A DNA stretch of 64,000 nt from Thiotrichales bacterium (GCA_016938655.1 JAFGUG010000099.1:35456-99455), one strand, 5' to 3'; positions 9,468 through 19,065 are shown, counted from the stretch's first letter. Notes: a model not told the origin generated them from the sequence alone. Made by a program: numbers and translations.

Positions 9468-10541
9468 TTAAAGTGCTGCAACCACCGCATCACCCATTTC
9501 ACTGCAAGATACTTTAGTCATTCCCTCTGAGAAAATATCCCCAGTACGAAGGCCTTGGTCCAAGACTTTACCTACTGCCGCTTCAATTTTGACCGCTAAA
9601 TCTTCGCGATTTAAGCTGTATCGCAACATCATTGCCGCTGACAAAATTGTCGCTAATGGATTTGCAAGGTTTTTACCAGCGATATCCGGCGCAGAACCGT
9701 GACTTGGCTCATACATTCCTTTGTTATTTGAGTCTAAAGACGCAGATGCCAGCATCCCAATTGAACCGGTTAACATAGAGGCTTCATCCGACAAGATATC
9801 ACCGAACATATTGCCCGTTACCATCACATCAAATTGCTTAGGATTTAGAACCAATTGCATCGCCGCGTTATCCACATACATATGCTTAACTTCTACTTCT
9901 GGGTATTCCGGTGCGATTTGATTCACAATTTCACGCCAAAGTTCCGTCACTTCCAACACGTTTGCTTTATCCACAGAAGTCAGTTTTTTATTACGCTTCA
10001 TGGCCGCCTGGAAAGCAACATGTGCAATGCGCTTAATCTCAGACTCAGAGTAAACATAGGTATTAAACCCTTGGCGCTCACCATTTTCTAAGGTACGAAT
10101 TCCACGAGGCTGACCAAAATAGATCCCCCCCGTCAATTCACGAACAATCAAAATATCTAAGCCTGCCACCACTTCAGGCTTTAAAGTCGAAGCATTGGCC
10201 AGTTGCGGAAATAAAAAGGCTGGACGCAAGTTGGCAAACAATTGCATCTCTGAACGCAAACGCAACAGACCTTTTTCTGGACGAACCGAGATATCCAGTG
10301 ATTCCCACTTGTATCCACCCACTGCACCCAGTAAAACGGCATCCGCAGCTTTTGCTTTCTCCATGGTTTCATCCGCCAAAGGTACGCCGTGCACATCGTA
10401 TGCAGCGCCACCGACCAAGTCTTCCGACATTTCAATATCTAACCCGTCAGAGATCTTTAAAGCCTCTAATACTTTTAGTGCTTCCGCTGTAATTTCAGGA
10501 CCAATACCATCACCCGGTAAAACCAATACTTGTTGTGTCAT
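9468..10541 (-). CDS. leuB: 3-isopropylmalate dehydrogenase
   Basis: LeuB oxidises and decarboxylates 3-isopropylmalate to 2-oxoisocaproate with NAD in leucine synthesis. The 357-residue protein starts [16 protein letters not shown] and has the conserved ELTGGIYFG, the VDNAAMQLV loop and the metal-binding [20 protein letters not shown] region. It follows leuC and leuD in the usual leuCDB order, with a 140-nt spacer from leuD that holds a palindrome and a short tandem repeat. Confidence 0.96.
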   Translation of the reverse strand: MTQQVLVLPGDGIGPEITAEALKVLEALKISDGLDIEMSEDLVGGAAYDVHGVPLADETMEKAKAADAVLLGAVGGYKWESLDISVRPEKGLLRLRSEMQLFANLRPAFLFPQLANASTLKPEVVAGLDILIVRELTGGIYFGQPRGIRTLENGERQGFNTYVYSESEIKRIAHVAFQAAMKRNKKLTSVDKANVLEVTELWREIVNQIAPEYPEVEVKHMYVDNAAMQLVLNPKQFDVMVTGNMFGDILSDEASMLTGSIGMLASASLDSNNKGMYEPSHGSAPDIAGKNLANPLATILSAAMMLRYSLNREDLAVKIEAAVGKVLDQGLRTGDIFSEGMTKVSCSEMGDAVVAAL

Positions 10542-10566
10542 GCTCTAACTCTCTCTATTTTTTCAC

Positions 10567-10589
10567 CACGAAGACACGAAGTCACGAAG
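10567..10589. repeat. Short tandem repeat, three CACGAAG units
   Basis: Three copies of CACGAAG spaced one base apart (10567, 10575, 10583) lie just upstream of leuB in the leuD-leuB spacer. The 8-bp period is exact over the three units. I recall similar CACGAAG-rich stretches between genes in unrelated bacteria, but no function can be read here. Confidence 0.6.
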
Positions 10590-10634
10590 GCTTTTAACGT
10601 TATTTTTTAGTTCTATTTACTTAATAATCAGACT

Positions 10635-10662
10635 CAAAAGTAAGCAGGCCTGCTCACTTTTG
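10635..10662. terminator. 28-bp dyad around GCAGGCCTGC after leuD (putative terminator)
   Basis: Two 14-nt arms with one mismatch are centred on CAGGCCTG, with outer arms CAAAAGT / ACTTTTG. It starts 19 nt after the leuD stop codon on the minus strand, so it would form a strong hairpin in the leuD mRNA. There is no long T tract, so it may reduce rather than abolish read-through into leuB. Confidence 0.55.
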
Positions 10663-10681
10663 GTTTGAATAGATTAAGGCT

Positions 10682-11323
10682 CTAACCTGCAAACAACCAA
10701 GGGGCGGTTTTTTTGGTTTTTTCTTCATACGCCTTAATATCGTCTTGATGCTGTAACGTTAGACCAATGTCATCTAAACCATTCAACAAACAGTGGCGAC
10801 GAAAACTGTCCACTTCAAACGGAATTTTGTCACCGTTTGGTTTAATGATGACTTGATTTTGTAAATCAACGGTCAGCTGGTAACCCTCTTGGGCAAAGAC
10901 CTCTTCAAACAAACCATCGACAATTTTTTCATCCAAGATAATGGGAATAAGCCCATTCTTAAAGCTGTTGTTAAAAAAGATATCCGCAAAGCTTGGGGCA
11001 ATGACCACATCAAAACCATAATCTTTCAACGCCCAAGGGGCGTGTTCACGACTCGAACCACAGCCAAAGTTTTCACGTGCTAGTAACACTTTTGCCCCTT
11101 GGTAACGAGGCTGGTTTAACACGAAGTCTTTGCGCAATGGACGCTTTGAGTTATCAGAATCCGGCTCACCGACATCTTCATAACGCCATTCGTCAAATAA
11201 GTTCGGCCCAAAACCGGTACGTTTAATCGACTTTAAAAACTGTTTTGGGATAATCGCATCGGTATCAACATTCGCGCGATCCATCGGTGCCACAATGGCG
11301 GTTTTTTGTACAAACTTTTCCAC
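10682..11323 (-). CDS. leuD: 3-isopropylmalate dehydratase small subunit
   Basis: LeuD is the swivel subunit of isopropylmalate isomerase, working with LeuC to convert 2- to 3-isopropylmalate. The 213-residue protein has the family pattern [17 protein letters not shown] near the N-terminus and the substrate-binding block [15 protein letters not shown]. It lies 22 nt downstream of leuC. Confidence 0.96.
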   Translation of the reverse strand: MEKFVQKTAIVAPMDRANVDTDAIIPKQFLKSIKRTGFGPNLFDEWRYEDVGEPDSDNSKRPLRKDFVLNQPRYQGAKVLLARENFGCGSSREHAPWALKDYGFDVVIAPSFADIFFNNSFKNGLIPIILDEKIVDGLFEEVFAQEGYQLTVDLQNQVIIKPNGDKIPFEVDSFRRHCLLNGLDDIGLTLQHQDDIKAYEEKTKKTAPWLFAG

Positions 11324-11345
11324 TTTCTCTCTCCGCTATTGTGAG

Positions 11346-12761
11346 TTATAGGTAATCACGAACATCTGTAAAGTGACCTGCCACGGCTGCGGCGGCTGCC
11401 ATTTCTGGACTCACTAAGTGTGTACGTCCACCCGCACCTTGACGACCTTCAAAGTTACGGTTTGAGGTCGAGGCGCAATGCTTGCCAGTTGGTAATTTAT
11501 CGGCATTCATCGCCAAACACATTGAGCAACCTGGGTTACGCCATTCAAAACCGGCTTCAATAAAGATTTTATCCAAGCCTTCTTGCTCGGCTTGTTGCTT
11601 AACCAATCCAGAACCCGGAACCGCCAAAGCTTGCTCAACCTTATCGGAAATTTTGCGCCCTTTCAAAACAGCTGCGGCAGCACGGAAGTCTTCAATACGT
11701 GAGTTGGTACACGAACCAATAAACACGTAATCCACTGGAATATCCTTGATAAGCATATCCGCTTCTAAGCCCATATAAGCCAAGGCACGCTCAATACCTC
11801 CAGCTTTAACGGGATCGGTTTCGTTGGCAGGATTCGGCACTCTGCCATTGACATCTAGCACCATCTCTGGCGAGGTTCCCCACGAGACTTGTGGTTCAAT
11901 TTTAGAGCCGTCGATTTCAACCACCTTATCAAATACCGCATCTTTGTCTGACTTTAAATCCATCCAAGCGGTAACTGCCATATCCCAATGATCACCCTTT
12001 GGCGAAAAAGGACGACCTTGGACGTATTCAATGGTTTTTTCATCCACCGCCACCAAACCAACACGTGCACCCGCTTCAATTGCCATGTTACAAACGGTCA
12101 TGCGACCTTCAAGTGACATATCACGGAACACTTGACCACCAAACTCAATGGCATGGCCGTTTCCGCCAGCGGTTCCAATTTTGCCGATAATAGCCAACAC
12201 CACATCCTTAGGCGTCACACCTGGGCTTAGTATTCCGTCAACTTTGACCAACATGTTTTTCATCTTCTTCTGAATCAAACACTGGGTCGCTAAAACATGC
12301 TCCACTTCAGAGGTACCAATACCGTGTGCCAACGCACCCAACGCACCGTGAGTTGCCGTATGAGAATCGCCACATACCACGGTCATACCGGGCAAGGTTG
12401 CCCCCTCTTCTGGGCCAACGACATGCACAATACCTTGACGAATATCACCCATACTGAACTCGGTAATGCCAAATTCTTTGGTGTTCATCCCTAAAGTTTC
12501 AACCTGAATGCGCGAGACCGAATCTTTAATGCTCGCCACGCCACCTGTTAAGTCTGTTGTTGGCACGTTGTGATCCGGTGTAGCCAAGTTGGTATCAATA
12601 CGCCAAGGCTTACGATTTGCCAAGCGCAGCCCCTCAAACGCCTGTGGTGAAGTTACTTCGTGCAGAAGCTGGCGGTCAATATAAATTAAAGCCGTTCCAT
12701 CATCGTCTTGACGCACCACATGTGCATCCCACAATTTGTCGTATAAAGTCTTTGCTGACAT
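11346..12761 (-). CDS. leuC: 3-isopropylmalate dehydratase large subunit
   Basis: LeuC is the aconitase-type [4Fe-4S] catalytic subunit of isopropylmalate isomerase. I place the start at [16 protein letters not shown], giving 471 residues as in the family. An in-frame ATG 14 codons further upstream (12803) would add a hydrophobic leader not found in LeuC. Cluster cysteines are visible in IGSCTNSR and in the paired GCSMCLAMN. The [12 protein letters not shown] block is also present. leuC, leuD and leuB form one minus-strand operon, divergent from queE. Confidence 0.95.
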   Translation of the reverse strand: MSAKTLYDKLWDAHVVRQDDDGTALIYIDRQLLHEVTSPQAFEGLRLANRKPWRIDTNLATPDHNVPTTDLTGGVASIKDSVSRIQVETLGMNTKEFGITEFSMGDIRQGIVHVVGPEEGATLPGMTVVCGDSHTATHGALGALAHGIGTSEVEHVLATQCLIQKKMKNMLVKVDGILSPGVTPKDVVLAIIGKIGTAGGNGHAIEFGGQVFRDMSLEGRMTVCNMAIEAGARVGLVAVDEKTIEYVQGRPFSPKGDHWDMAVTAWMDLKSDKDAVFDKVVEIDGSKIEPQVSWGTSPEMVLDVNGRVPNPANETDPVKAGGIERALAYMGLEADMLIKDIPVDYVFIGSCTNSRIEDFRAAAAVLKGRKISDKVEQALAVPGSGLVKQQAEQEGLDKIFIEAGFEWRNPGCSMCLAMNADKLPTGKHCASTSNRNFEGRQGAGGRTHLVSPEMAAAAAVAGHFTDVRDYL

Positions 12762-12872
12762 CGCTGATAACCTATCTAACGTAAAATTTAAAAATAGCTC
12801 CAAATTATATCACTTCATAGGCCTAACTAAAGAGTAAAATACACGCAATATGAATCAACAAAGCAACACACT

Positions 12873-13517
12873 ATGAGCTATTCAATCAAAGAGGTCTTCT
12901 ACTCTTTACAAGGCGAAGGATTTCACAGTGGCCGACCGGCTATTTTTTGCCGATTCAGCAAATGCAACCTGTGGACGGGGCGTGAAGAAGATCGAGCCGA
13001 CGCCATTTGCCAGTTCTGCGATACCGACTTTATTGGCACCGATGGCCAAAATGGCGGCCGCTTTAAAGATGCGGAAGCACTCTGCCAACACTTACTGCAA
13101 TTCTGGCCAACTCAGACCCACCAACACCCCTTTGTGGTATTGACCGGCGGCGAACCGCTTTTACAAGTTGATCAAGACTTGGTCGACACATTGCACACAC
13201 ACCAATTTGAGATTGCAGTAGAGACCAACGCCACCAAACTGCCACCGAACAATATCGACTGGTTGTGCGTGAGCCCAAAAGCCAATGCGCCAATCCTGCT
13301 TGATTCAGGCAATGAGATTAAATTGGTCTACCCACAAGCCGAATTAATGCCCGAAAAAGTCGCACACTTAAAATTTGATTTTTATTATCTGCAACCGATG
13401 GATGACCCCGACCCCGCGGTAACTCAACAAAATATTAAAATGGCAGTCGACTACTGCTTGCAACACCCACAATGGCAATTGAGTTTACAAACCCACAAGT
13501 TACTGGGCATTGATTAA
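12873..13517 (+). CDS. queE: 7-carboxy-7-deazaguanine synthase (radical SAM)
   Basis: QueE contracts the ring of 6-carboxytetrahydropterin to 7-carboxy-7-deazaguanine, a step to queuosine in tRNA. The 214-residue protein lacks the standard CxxxCxxC motif. It shows the QueE-type CX14CX2C spacing at C31, C46 and C49, preceded by SLQGEGFHSGRPAIF and followed by FCDTDF. VLTGGEPLLQ matches the SAM-binding GGEP region. It is the first plus-strand gene, divergent from leuC with a 111-nt shared promoter region. Confidence 0.94.
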   Translation: MSYSIKEVFYSLQGEGFHSGRPAIFCRFSKCNLWTGREEDRADAICQFCDTDFIGTDGQNGGRFKDAEALCQHLLQFWPTQTHQHPFVVLTGGEPLLQVDQDLVDTLHTHQFEIAVETNATKLPPNNIDWLCVSPKANAPILLDSGNEIKLVYPQAELMPEKVAHLKFDFYYLQPMDDPDPAVTQQNIKMAVDYCLQHPQWQLSLQTHKLLGID

Positions 13518-13554
13518 ACTTTAAAACCATTATTTGAAATTTTTGCTCCAAAAC

Positions 13555-13567
13555 CAACAGGCCTGCT
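13555..13567. repeat. GCAGGCCTGC-family palindrome between queE and rlmD
   Basis: The sequence CAACAGGCCTGCTG lies 38 nt after the queE stop and ends a few bases before the rlmD start. Its CAGG is the only purine-rich stretch in Shine-Dalgarno position for rlmD, so the repeat may double as part of the translation start region. Confidence 0.6.
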
Positions 13568-13571
13568 GACT

Positions 13572-14828
13572 TTGACTAAGACTGAACCCAACACTCAACC
13601 CAACATTATCTCTCACCTTGACATAGAGGGCTTAACCCACGATGGTCGAGGCGTTACCCGCCAGAACGGCAAGGCGATATTTGTTCCAAATGCGGTGCCG
13701 GGGGATATGGTTAAGGTTAAAATCACCCAGTCACAAGCCAAATTTGATGAAGCGGAATTGCTGGAAATTGAGCAGGCCTCCTCAGACAGAACCCCCCCTT
13801 TCTGTCCGCTTTATAACGAGTGTGGTGGCTGCCAACTGCAACACCTATCGATTGATGCACAACGCCATTGGAAAACCGAAAACTTTATCACCCGTTTAAC
13901 CCAATCGGTTAGCGCCAAGCACTGCAAAGTGGCACCCGCACTGATTGGCAATGACACAGGTTATCGTCGTCGTGCGCGCCTAGGATTAAGCATTAGCAAA
14001 ATCGACAAAGTGGCGCGTTTGGGTTTTCGCCAACACGCCTCAAACGAGTTGGTCGATATTGATCAGTGCCCGGTTTTAACCCCCGCTCTTAACTTAGCGT
14101 TAAAAGATCAACGTGCCACCTTACTTGAACAGGCCAGCCGAGCTTATAAAGAGATAACTTTTGTTGAAGCGGATAACGGCGTGTTCAGTGTTTCCAGTGC
14201 CGATACCCACGATACTAGCATTGAACCGCTTTACGATATTGAAGGCTTGCAGCTGAACTTTCCGGCGGACGGTTTTGTACAAGTGAATCGCGAACAAAAC
14301 CTGCAAATGGTTAAGCAAGCGATTGAATGGCTTGAACTCGATACAAAACAAACCGTACTCGACCTATTTTGTGGCGTGGGTAACTTCACCCTCCCAATCT
14401 CGAAGCACTGCAAAATGGCGACCGGCATTGAAGGCTTGGCAGAGTTAGTTGATACGGCCAACCACAATGCCAAGCAAAATCAATTAGATAACGTTGACTT
14501 TATTAAAACCGACCTATTTGAAGACTTCAGCAAACTTCCATGGTTCCGAAAACAAAAATACAGTCGCATACTTTTAGACCCAGGTCGTCAAGGCGCATTT
14601 GAAATCAGCAAAGTATTGCATGAGTTAAAACCAGAAATTATTGTGTATGTTTCGTGTAACGCTTCAACTTTGATTCGTGACATCAGGGAACTTGAGAAAC
14701 AAGGCTACCACCTCCATAAAGCTGGCTTGATTGATATGTTTCCGCACACCACACATACCGAAGTCATGGTTCAGCTAAAAAAAGGCAATAAGAAGGTTAA
14801 AAAACCAAAAAAAATCTTCCGATTCTAA
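13572..14828 (+). CDS. rlmD: 23S rRNA (uracil-1939-C5)-methyltransferase
   Basis: RlmD (RumA) methylates U1939 of 23S rRNA using SAM. The 418-residue protein has an N-terminal TRAM domain (about 12-70), [4Fe-4S] cysteines C78, C84 and C87 plus a fourth in DIDQCPVL, a SAM domain with DLFCGVGNFTLP, and the nucleophile Cys in VYVSCNASTLIRD. The start is TTG. There is no in-frame ATG upstream, and the next one (codon 46) would remove half of the TRAM domain. The TTG sits 6 nt after a CAGGCCTG palindrome. Confidence 0.93.
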   Translation: MTKTEPNTQPNIISHLDIEGLTHDGRGVTRQNGKAIFVPNAVPGDMVKVKITQSQAKFDEAELLEIEQASSDRTPPFCPLYNECGGCQLQHLSIDAQRHWKTENFITRLTQSVSAKHCKVAPALIGNDTGYRRRARLGLSISKIDKVARLGFRQHASNELVDIDQCPVLTPALNLALKDQRATLLEQASRAYKEITFVEADNGVFSVSSADTHDTSIEPLYDIEGLQLNFPADGFVQVNREQNLQMVKQAIEWLELDTKQTVLDLFCGVGNFTLPISKHCKMATGIEGLAELVDTANHNAKQNQLDNVDFIKTDLFEDFSKLPWFRKQKYSRILLDPGRQGAFEISKVLHELKPEIIVYVSCNASTLIRDIRELEKQGYHLHKAGLIDMFPHTTHTEVMVQLKKGNKKVKKPKKIFRF

Positions 14829-14852
14829 CCTCTTAATCCCCTATCACGATAT

Positions 14853-14876
14853 GACCAAGTGCCACAACGCTTGGTC
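14853..14876 (+). terminator. Hairpin after rlmD
   Basis: Perfect 7-nt arms GACCAAG / CTTGGTC with a 10-nt loop lie 25 nt after the rlmD stop. There is no T tract after the stem, so it is a possible Rho-independent or mRNA-stabilising hairpin at best. Confidence 0.4.
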
Positions 14877-14921
14877 CCGCCCTTCTAATCACGACTCATT
14901 GAACACGCACACAAAATCCTT

Positions 14922-14951
14922 TTGCTAGGGTTAAGCATTTAATGATATTAT
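14922..14951 (+). promoter_or_regulatory. Putative promoter of the metal ABC transporter operon
   Basis: TTGCTA (14922-14927) and TATTAT (14946-14951) are separated by 18 nt, a fair sigma-70 match. It lies about 90 nt upstream of the first gene and just before the candidate metal-regulator dyad, so a bound repressor would cover the transcription start. Confidence 0.5.
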
Positions 14952-14961
14952 CAATGTTTAA

Positions 14962-14984
14962 AAGTTTAGCCTTGCCTAACTTTT
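14962..14984. promoter_or_regulatory. Candidate DtxR/MntR-type operator
   Basis: An imperfect dyad with halves GTTTAGCC and TTGCCTAAC, flanked by AAA and TTT, sits about 10-30 nt downstream of the -10 hexamer. The half-site TTAG-GC resembles operators of DtxR-family metal repressors. No such repressor gene is in the window apart from the domain fused to the permease. Confidence 0.4.
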
Positions 14985-15041
14985 TATTTAGCCTCAACAC
15001 ATAATTTATTTAAAACAACCCGAAACATGAGATAAAACATA

Positions 15042-15956
15042 ATGATATTGCGCTTAATGAAAACTCTATTGATCAGTTTCATGATGGTATTTTTTAGTGT
15101 TTCAGCCCATGCTAAACTCAACGTCGTCACTACAACCGGGATGATTGCCGACTTAGTGCAAAACATCGGCGGCGACCAGGTGAGTGTCACGCCATTAATG
15201 AGCACCGGTGTCGACCCACACCTGTATAAAGCAACCCAAGGCGATTTGCGCAAACTCATGAAAGCCGACATCATTTTTTACAATGGCCTGCACTTAGAAG
15301 GCAAGATGCAAGATATCTTTGAGAAGATGGCGCGTAATAAAGCGGTGTATGCAGTGGCCAACAACTTACCGAGCAACAAAGTCATTCATCACGGCGCGCA
15401 TACCGACCCACACGTATGGTTTGATATTCAGCTTTGGATGCAAGCCGGTGAAAACGTCTTAAACGCACTGATTAAACATGACCCAAAACAGCAAGCACGG
15501 TTTAAAGACAATGCTGCACGCTACTTTCAAAAATTAACCGAATTAGACCGGTGGACGGCTCAACAAATCAAAAGCATCCCTGAACAACAACGTATTTTGA
15601 TTACCGCACACGATGCGTTTGGCTATTTTGGTCAAGCGTACGGATTACAAGTTAAAGGACTGCAAGGCGTAAGCACAGCGGCAGAGTTTGGACTGCAAGA
15701 CATCAAACAACTCAAAGACATTATTGTGGCCAATAAAATCAAAGCGGTATTTGTTGAGTCCAGTGTCTCGCCTCGCTTTATTCAATCTCTAGTGAAAGGA
15801 GTGGAAGCCGAAGGCCATAGCCTAAAAATTGGTGGCGAACTCTACTCAGATGCCATGGGCTTGACCAATACCCCAGAGGGCACTTACATCGGCATGGTAA
15901 CCCATAATGTGAAAACCATTGTTGGCGCACTTAAAGGGGAAGCACACCATGAGTAA
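15042..15956 (+). CDS. Metal ABC transporter, periplasmic substrate-binding protein (TroA/ZnuA family)
   Basis: The 304-residue protein has a signal peptide (hydrophobic core LLISFMMVFFSV, cleavage after SAHA) and the cluster A-I metal-site residues: His in VDPHLYKA, His in TDPHVWFD, Glu in VFVESSVSP and Asp in YSDAMG. There is no His-rich loop of ZnuA type, which with the DtxR-like domain on the permease favours manganese or iron over zinc. The start could also be the ATG five codons later. It is first of four genes; its stop overlaps the ATPase start by 8 nt. Confidence 0.88.
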   Translation: MILRLMKTLLISFMMVFFSVSAHAKLNVVTTTGMIADLVQNIGGDQVSVTPLMSTGVDPHLYKATQGDLRKLMKADIIFYNGLHLEGKMQDIFEKMARNKAVYAVANNLPSNKVIHHGAHTDPHVWFDIQLWMQAGENVLNALIKHDPKQQARFKDNAARYFQKLTELDRWTAQQIKSIPEQQRILITAHDAFGYFGQAYGLQVKGLQGVSTAAEFGLQDIKQLKDIIVANKIKAVFVESSVSPRFIQSLVKGVEAEGHSLKIGGELYSDAMGLTNTPEGTYIGMVTHNVKTIVGALKGEAHHE

Positions 15957-16746
15957 CAGTGCCAACCGCCCTGCGCCTATAAATGTGCAAAACTTAAGCA
16001 TGCGTTATCACCACAAACCGGTGTTAACTGACGTCAGCTTTGAGATTCCAGAGGGCAAAACCATTGCCATTGTCGGCCCAAATGGCGCAGGTAAATCGAC
16101 GCTACTTAAAGGCATGATGGGACTCGAACCTCTTATTGAAGGCAGTGTGAGTTTCTTTGGTGAACCGCTGACTGAAAAACGACTCTCTACCGCTTACGTG
16201 CCCCAGCGTGAAGAGATTGACTGGGACTTTCCAATCTCAGTGATGGACGTGGTGTTGATGGGACGTCATGGCCAGCTCAAACTTTGGCAACGTCCAGGCA
16301 AACTCGATCATGAAATTGCCGAACAAGCGCTTAAAGACCTGCAAATGTGGGACTTTCGTGACCGTCAAATCAGCCAACTCTCTGGCGGCCAACAGCAACG
16401 TGTATTTTTGGCACGTGCCTTAGCACAACAAGCTAACTTGTATCTAATGGATGAACCGTTTGCCGGCGTGGATGTGGCCACCGAAAAAGCCATTATCGAA
16501 CTGTTCAAAACCCTCAAAGCCCAAGGCAAAACCATAGTTTGCGTGCATCACGATTTAAACACTGTTGGCGAATATTTTGATTGGATTTTATTTATCAATG
16601 CACGCCTAGTCGCAGCCGGTCCGGTTGAAGAGGTGCTCACCAAAGAGAACCTACAAAAAACCTACGGCGGTCGTTTATCGCTGTTGAATGACCTCACCGA
16701 AGAGATGTATCGTACCCGTCTTAACCAAGCCCACAAAAGCGATTAA
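15949..16746 (+). CDS. Metal ABC transporter, ATP-binding protein (TroB type)
   Basis: The 265-residue ATPase powers import of the metal bound by the upstream gene product. It shows Walker A GPNGAGKST, signature LSGGQQQRV, Walker B LYLMDEPF and switch His in CVHHDLN. I chose the ATG of MSNSANRP, preceded at good distance by AAAGGGGA, over an in-frame ATG 10 codons upstream that lies deep in the previous gene. It overlaps the binding-protein gene by 8 nt and is followed 12 nt later by the first permease. Confidence 0.93.
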   Translation: MSNSANRPAPINVQNLSMRYHHKPVLTDVSFEIPEGKTIAIVGPNGAGKSTLLKGMMGLEPLIEGSVSFFGEPLTEKRLSTAYVPQREEIDWDFPISVMDVVLMGRHGQLKLWQRPGKLDHEIAEQALKDLQMWDFRDRQISQLSGGQQQRVFLARALAQQANLYLMDEPFAGVDVATEKAIIELFKTLKAQGKTIVCVHHDLNTVGEYFDWILFINARLVAAGPVEEVLTKENLQKTYGGRLSLLNDLTEEMYRTRLNQAHKSD

Positions 16747-16758
16747 GGCAGATATATC

Positions 16759-18111
16759 ATGGATTCGTTCACCCTCCTCGACCCAACTCTTGCCCCCAGC
16801 ACTTGGCAACTGCTTAAAGAATTTTGGCAGTTCAATGACATGAATGTTTTGTGGGTCTTAATGGGCAGTATTTTACTGGGCATCAGTGCCTCAGTGATTG
16901 GCTCATTTGCCTTTTTAAGACGCCGCTCGTTAATTGGCGATGCCCTTGCGCATGCCGCACTTCCCGGTGTAATGGTAGCGTTTTTACTATTTCAGACCCG
17001 TGATCCGATGGTGATGTTTTTAGGCGCCGTGGCATCAAGTTTTATCGGTTTTTTCATTATCGATTGGTTACCTAAAAACACCAAAATCAAACCCGATGCG
17101 GCCTTGGCGATTACCCTCTCTTTCTTTTTTGCGCTAGGCTTAATGCTGCTGTCCTTTATTCAGGGCATGGAAGTCGAGAACAAAAGCGGACTGGATAAAA
17201 TTTTATTTGGTCAAGCGGCCGCCATGACCCATGAAGACATTACATTGCTCATGTACGTAACAATTTTTATCTTAATTAACGTCGTGCTGTTTTTTCAAAA
17301 GTTTCGACTCATCGCATTTAACAGCAGTTACGCCCGCAGTTTGGGGATCGCGGTCAATCGTTATGAGCTCTTGCTCGCCCTATTGATTGTTATGTCCGTG
17401 GTGGTTGGTTTGCAGTTAGTGGGCGTGGTATTAATGGCGGCCGTGTTGTTAACCCCGGTTGCCACCGCCCGTCTATGGAGTAATCAATTACGCAACATTC
17501 TGTTACTTGCGGGCACAGTGGGGGCAATGAGTGCCATTATTAGCACGCAAATCTCGTATCTTGCGCCCGCCATGCCAACCGGTCCTTGGATGGTGGTGAG
17601 CCTATCCACTCTATTCTTTTTGTCACTGCTGTTTGCACCCGATAAAGGATTAATTCAACGTTACCTTAAACAGCACCAACTGCGTCAACGGGTATCGCAA
17701 GAGAACATTTTGCGCACGCTCTACAAGCTATGGGAACGAAGTGAATTTACCCAGAACGATTTCAGCATCTCAGATATTCAAGCATTGCGTGCCATGAACA
17801 CACATGACTTGCGAAAAACCCTCAAACAGCTGTGTCGTAACACCTTACTTAAAGAGTCCGCACGTGGCTTTCGACTCACTGAATCTGGCTTAGAGCAAGC
17901 CACTCAGTTAACCCGTCGTCATCGCTTGTGGGAGAACTACCTTAATGAACACTTAGAGTTAAGCCCTGACCAGGTGCACTCGCAAGCCGAACGAATCGAG
18001 CACATTCTAACCCTAGAACAAGAGAAACAGCTTGAAGAGGAACTCAAAGACAGCTTGCAAGACCCACATGGCAATGCCATTCCAAATGGTGCAACAGGCG
18101 GTGTTAAGTGA
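16759..18111 (+). CDS. Metal ABC transporter permease with C-terminal DtxR-like regulatory domain (TroC type)
   Basis: At 450 residues this is about 150 longer than a usual ABC-3 family permease. Residues about 1-300 form the membrane domain with 8-9 hydrophobic helices and the family block GDALAHAALPG. After about 310 the protein turns soluble: a winged-helix-like stretch (NDFSISDIQ, LRKTLKQLCRNTLL, GFRLTESGLEQA) and then RRHRLWENYLNEHL with SPDQVHSQAERIEHI, which matches the dimerisation/metal domain of DtxR/MntR repressors. Such fusions are known in Tro-type importers. I infer cytosolic metal sensing that gates transport. It overlaps the next gene by 4 nt. Confidence 0.9.
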   Translation: MDSFTLLDPTLAPSTWQLLKEFWQFNDMNVLWVLMGSILLGISASVIGSFAFLRRRSLIGDALAHAALPGVMVAFLLFQTRDPMVMFLGAVASSFIGFFIIDWLPKNTKIKPDAALAITLSFFFALGLMLLSFIQGMEVENKSGLDKILFGQAAAMTHEDITLLMYVTIFILINVVLFFQKFRLIAFNSSYARSLGIAVNRYELLLALLIVMSVVVGLQLVGVVLMAAVLLTPVATARLWSNQLRNILLLAGTVGAMSAIISTQISYLAPAMPTGPWMVVSLSTLFFLSLLFAPDKGLIQRYLKQHQLRQRVSQENILRTLYKLWERSEFTQNDFSISDIQALRAMNTHDLRKTLKQLCRNTLLKESARGFRLTESGLEQATQLTRRHRLWENYLNEHLELSPDQVHSQAERIEHILTLEQEKQLEEELKDSLQDPHGNAIPNGATGGVK

Positions 18112-19001
18112 TGAATGATTTACTGATTATTGCCACCGCCTCGTTAGTTGCCATCTCAAGTGCTTTAGTTGGGGTGTTTTTAATTTTACGCCGTCAAGCT
18201 CTCATGGGCGACGCCATCAGCCACTCGGTTTTATTGGGCATTGTCATCGCGTTTTTAGCCACCGATTCGCGTTCGTTACCGGTTATGTTAACGGGTGCGG
18301 TGTTTATTGGCCTCCTCACCGCTTGGTTAAGTGATACCTTGCACAAGGTCGGTAAATTACAGAGCGATGCCAGTATTGGGATTGTCTTCACGCTGTTTTT
18401 TGCGGTGGGCGTGATTTTAGTCTCTTTGTACGCAGGTCAAATTGACCTTGACCAAGAGTGCGTGCTTTATGGTGAAATCGCTTTTGTACCCTTTGACACC
18501 ATTGTTTGGGGCAGTGCCGAAAATGGCACTGATATTGGCCCACGAGCGTTATGGGCGATTGGTATTGTGTTTTTGATTGTTTTGGCCAGTATTCTAGTGG
18601 GCTTTGAACGCCTTAAAACCGTGACCTTCCACCCAAGTTTGGCGGTCTCTTTAGGCATTAACGTGGTATTTTGGCACTACTTTTTAATGACTTTGGTCTC
18701 CATGACCACCGTGGCTTCGTTTGATGCAGTCGGTGCTATTTTGGTAGTGGCACTGTTAGTGATTCCAGCCAGCAGTGCGTATTTAGTGTCTTCATCCTTA
18801 AAGAGTATGCTGTGGATTGCCGCCGCTTATGGTCAAGCTTCGGTTTTACTGGGATATGGGGTGGCTTTTTGGTTAGACAGCTCTATCTCCGCATCCATTG
18901 CCGTCATAGCAGGCCTGCTGCTTTTTGGCACGATTGTGATTTTAGAAGTTCGTAAAAAGGTATTTGGCAAACAGATAAAAGCCGCTTTACGCGCTCGATA
19001 A
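18108..19001 (+). CDS. Metal ABC transporter permease (TroD type)
   Basis: The 297-residue second permease of the importer has about eight hydrophobic helices and the family motif GDAISHSVLLG after an initial LVGVFLILRRQALM. It begins with two ATGs in a row, the first overlapping the previous gene. Unlike its partner it lacks a soluble C-terminal domain. Both permeases would form a heterodimeric channel in the inner membrane. The operon ends here. A palindrome of the CAGGCCTG family lies in the gene at 18910. Confidence 0.92.
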   Translation: MMNDLLIIATASLVAISSALVGVFLILRRQALMGDAISHSVLLGIVIAFLATDSRSLPVMLTGAVFIGLLTAWLSDTLHKVGKLQSDASIGIVFTLFFAVGVILVSLYAGQIDLDQECVLYGEIAFVPFDTIVWGSAENGTDIGPRALWAIGIVFLIVLASILVGFERLKTVTFHPSLAVSLGINVVFWHYFLMTLVSMTTVASFDAVGAILVVALLVIPASSAYLVSSSLKSMLWIAAAYGQASVLLGYGVAFWLDSSISASIAVIAGLLLFGTIVILEVRKKVFGKQIKAALRAR

Positions 19002-19025
19002 TGGCTGGAAATCACAATTAAACAA

Positions 19026-19041
19026 TCAACAGGCCTGTTGA
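19026..19041. repeat. CAGGCCTG palindrome after troD-like gene (copy 1)
   Basis: A perfect 16-bp palindrome (TCAACAGG and its complement) 25 nt after the stop of the ABC permease gene, in the 144-nt spacer between two convergent genes. It may act as a terminator hairpin for the importer operon. Confidence 0.55.
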
Positions 19042-19065
19042 ATTTAATTTAAAGCGCATTGGATT

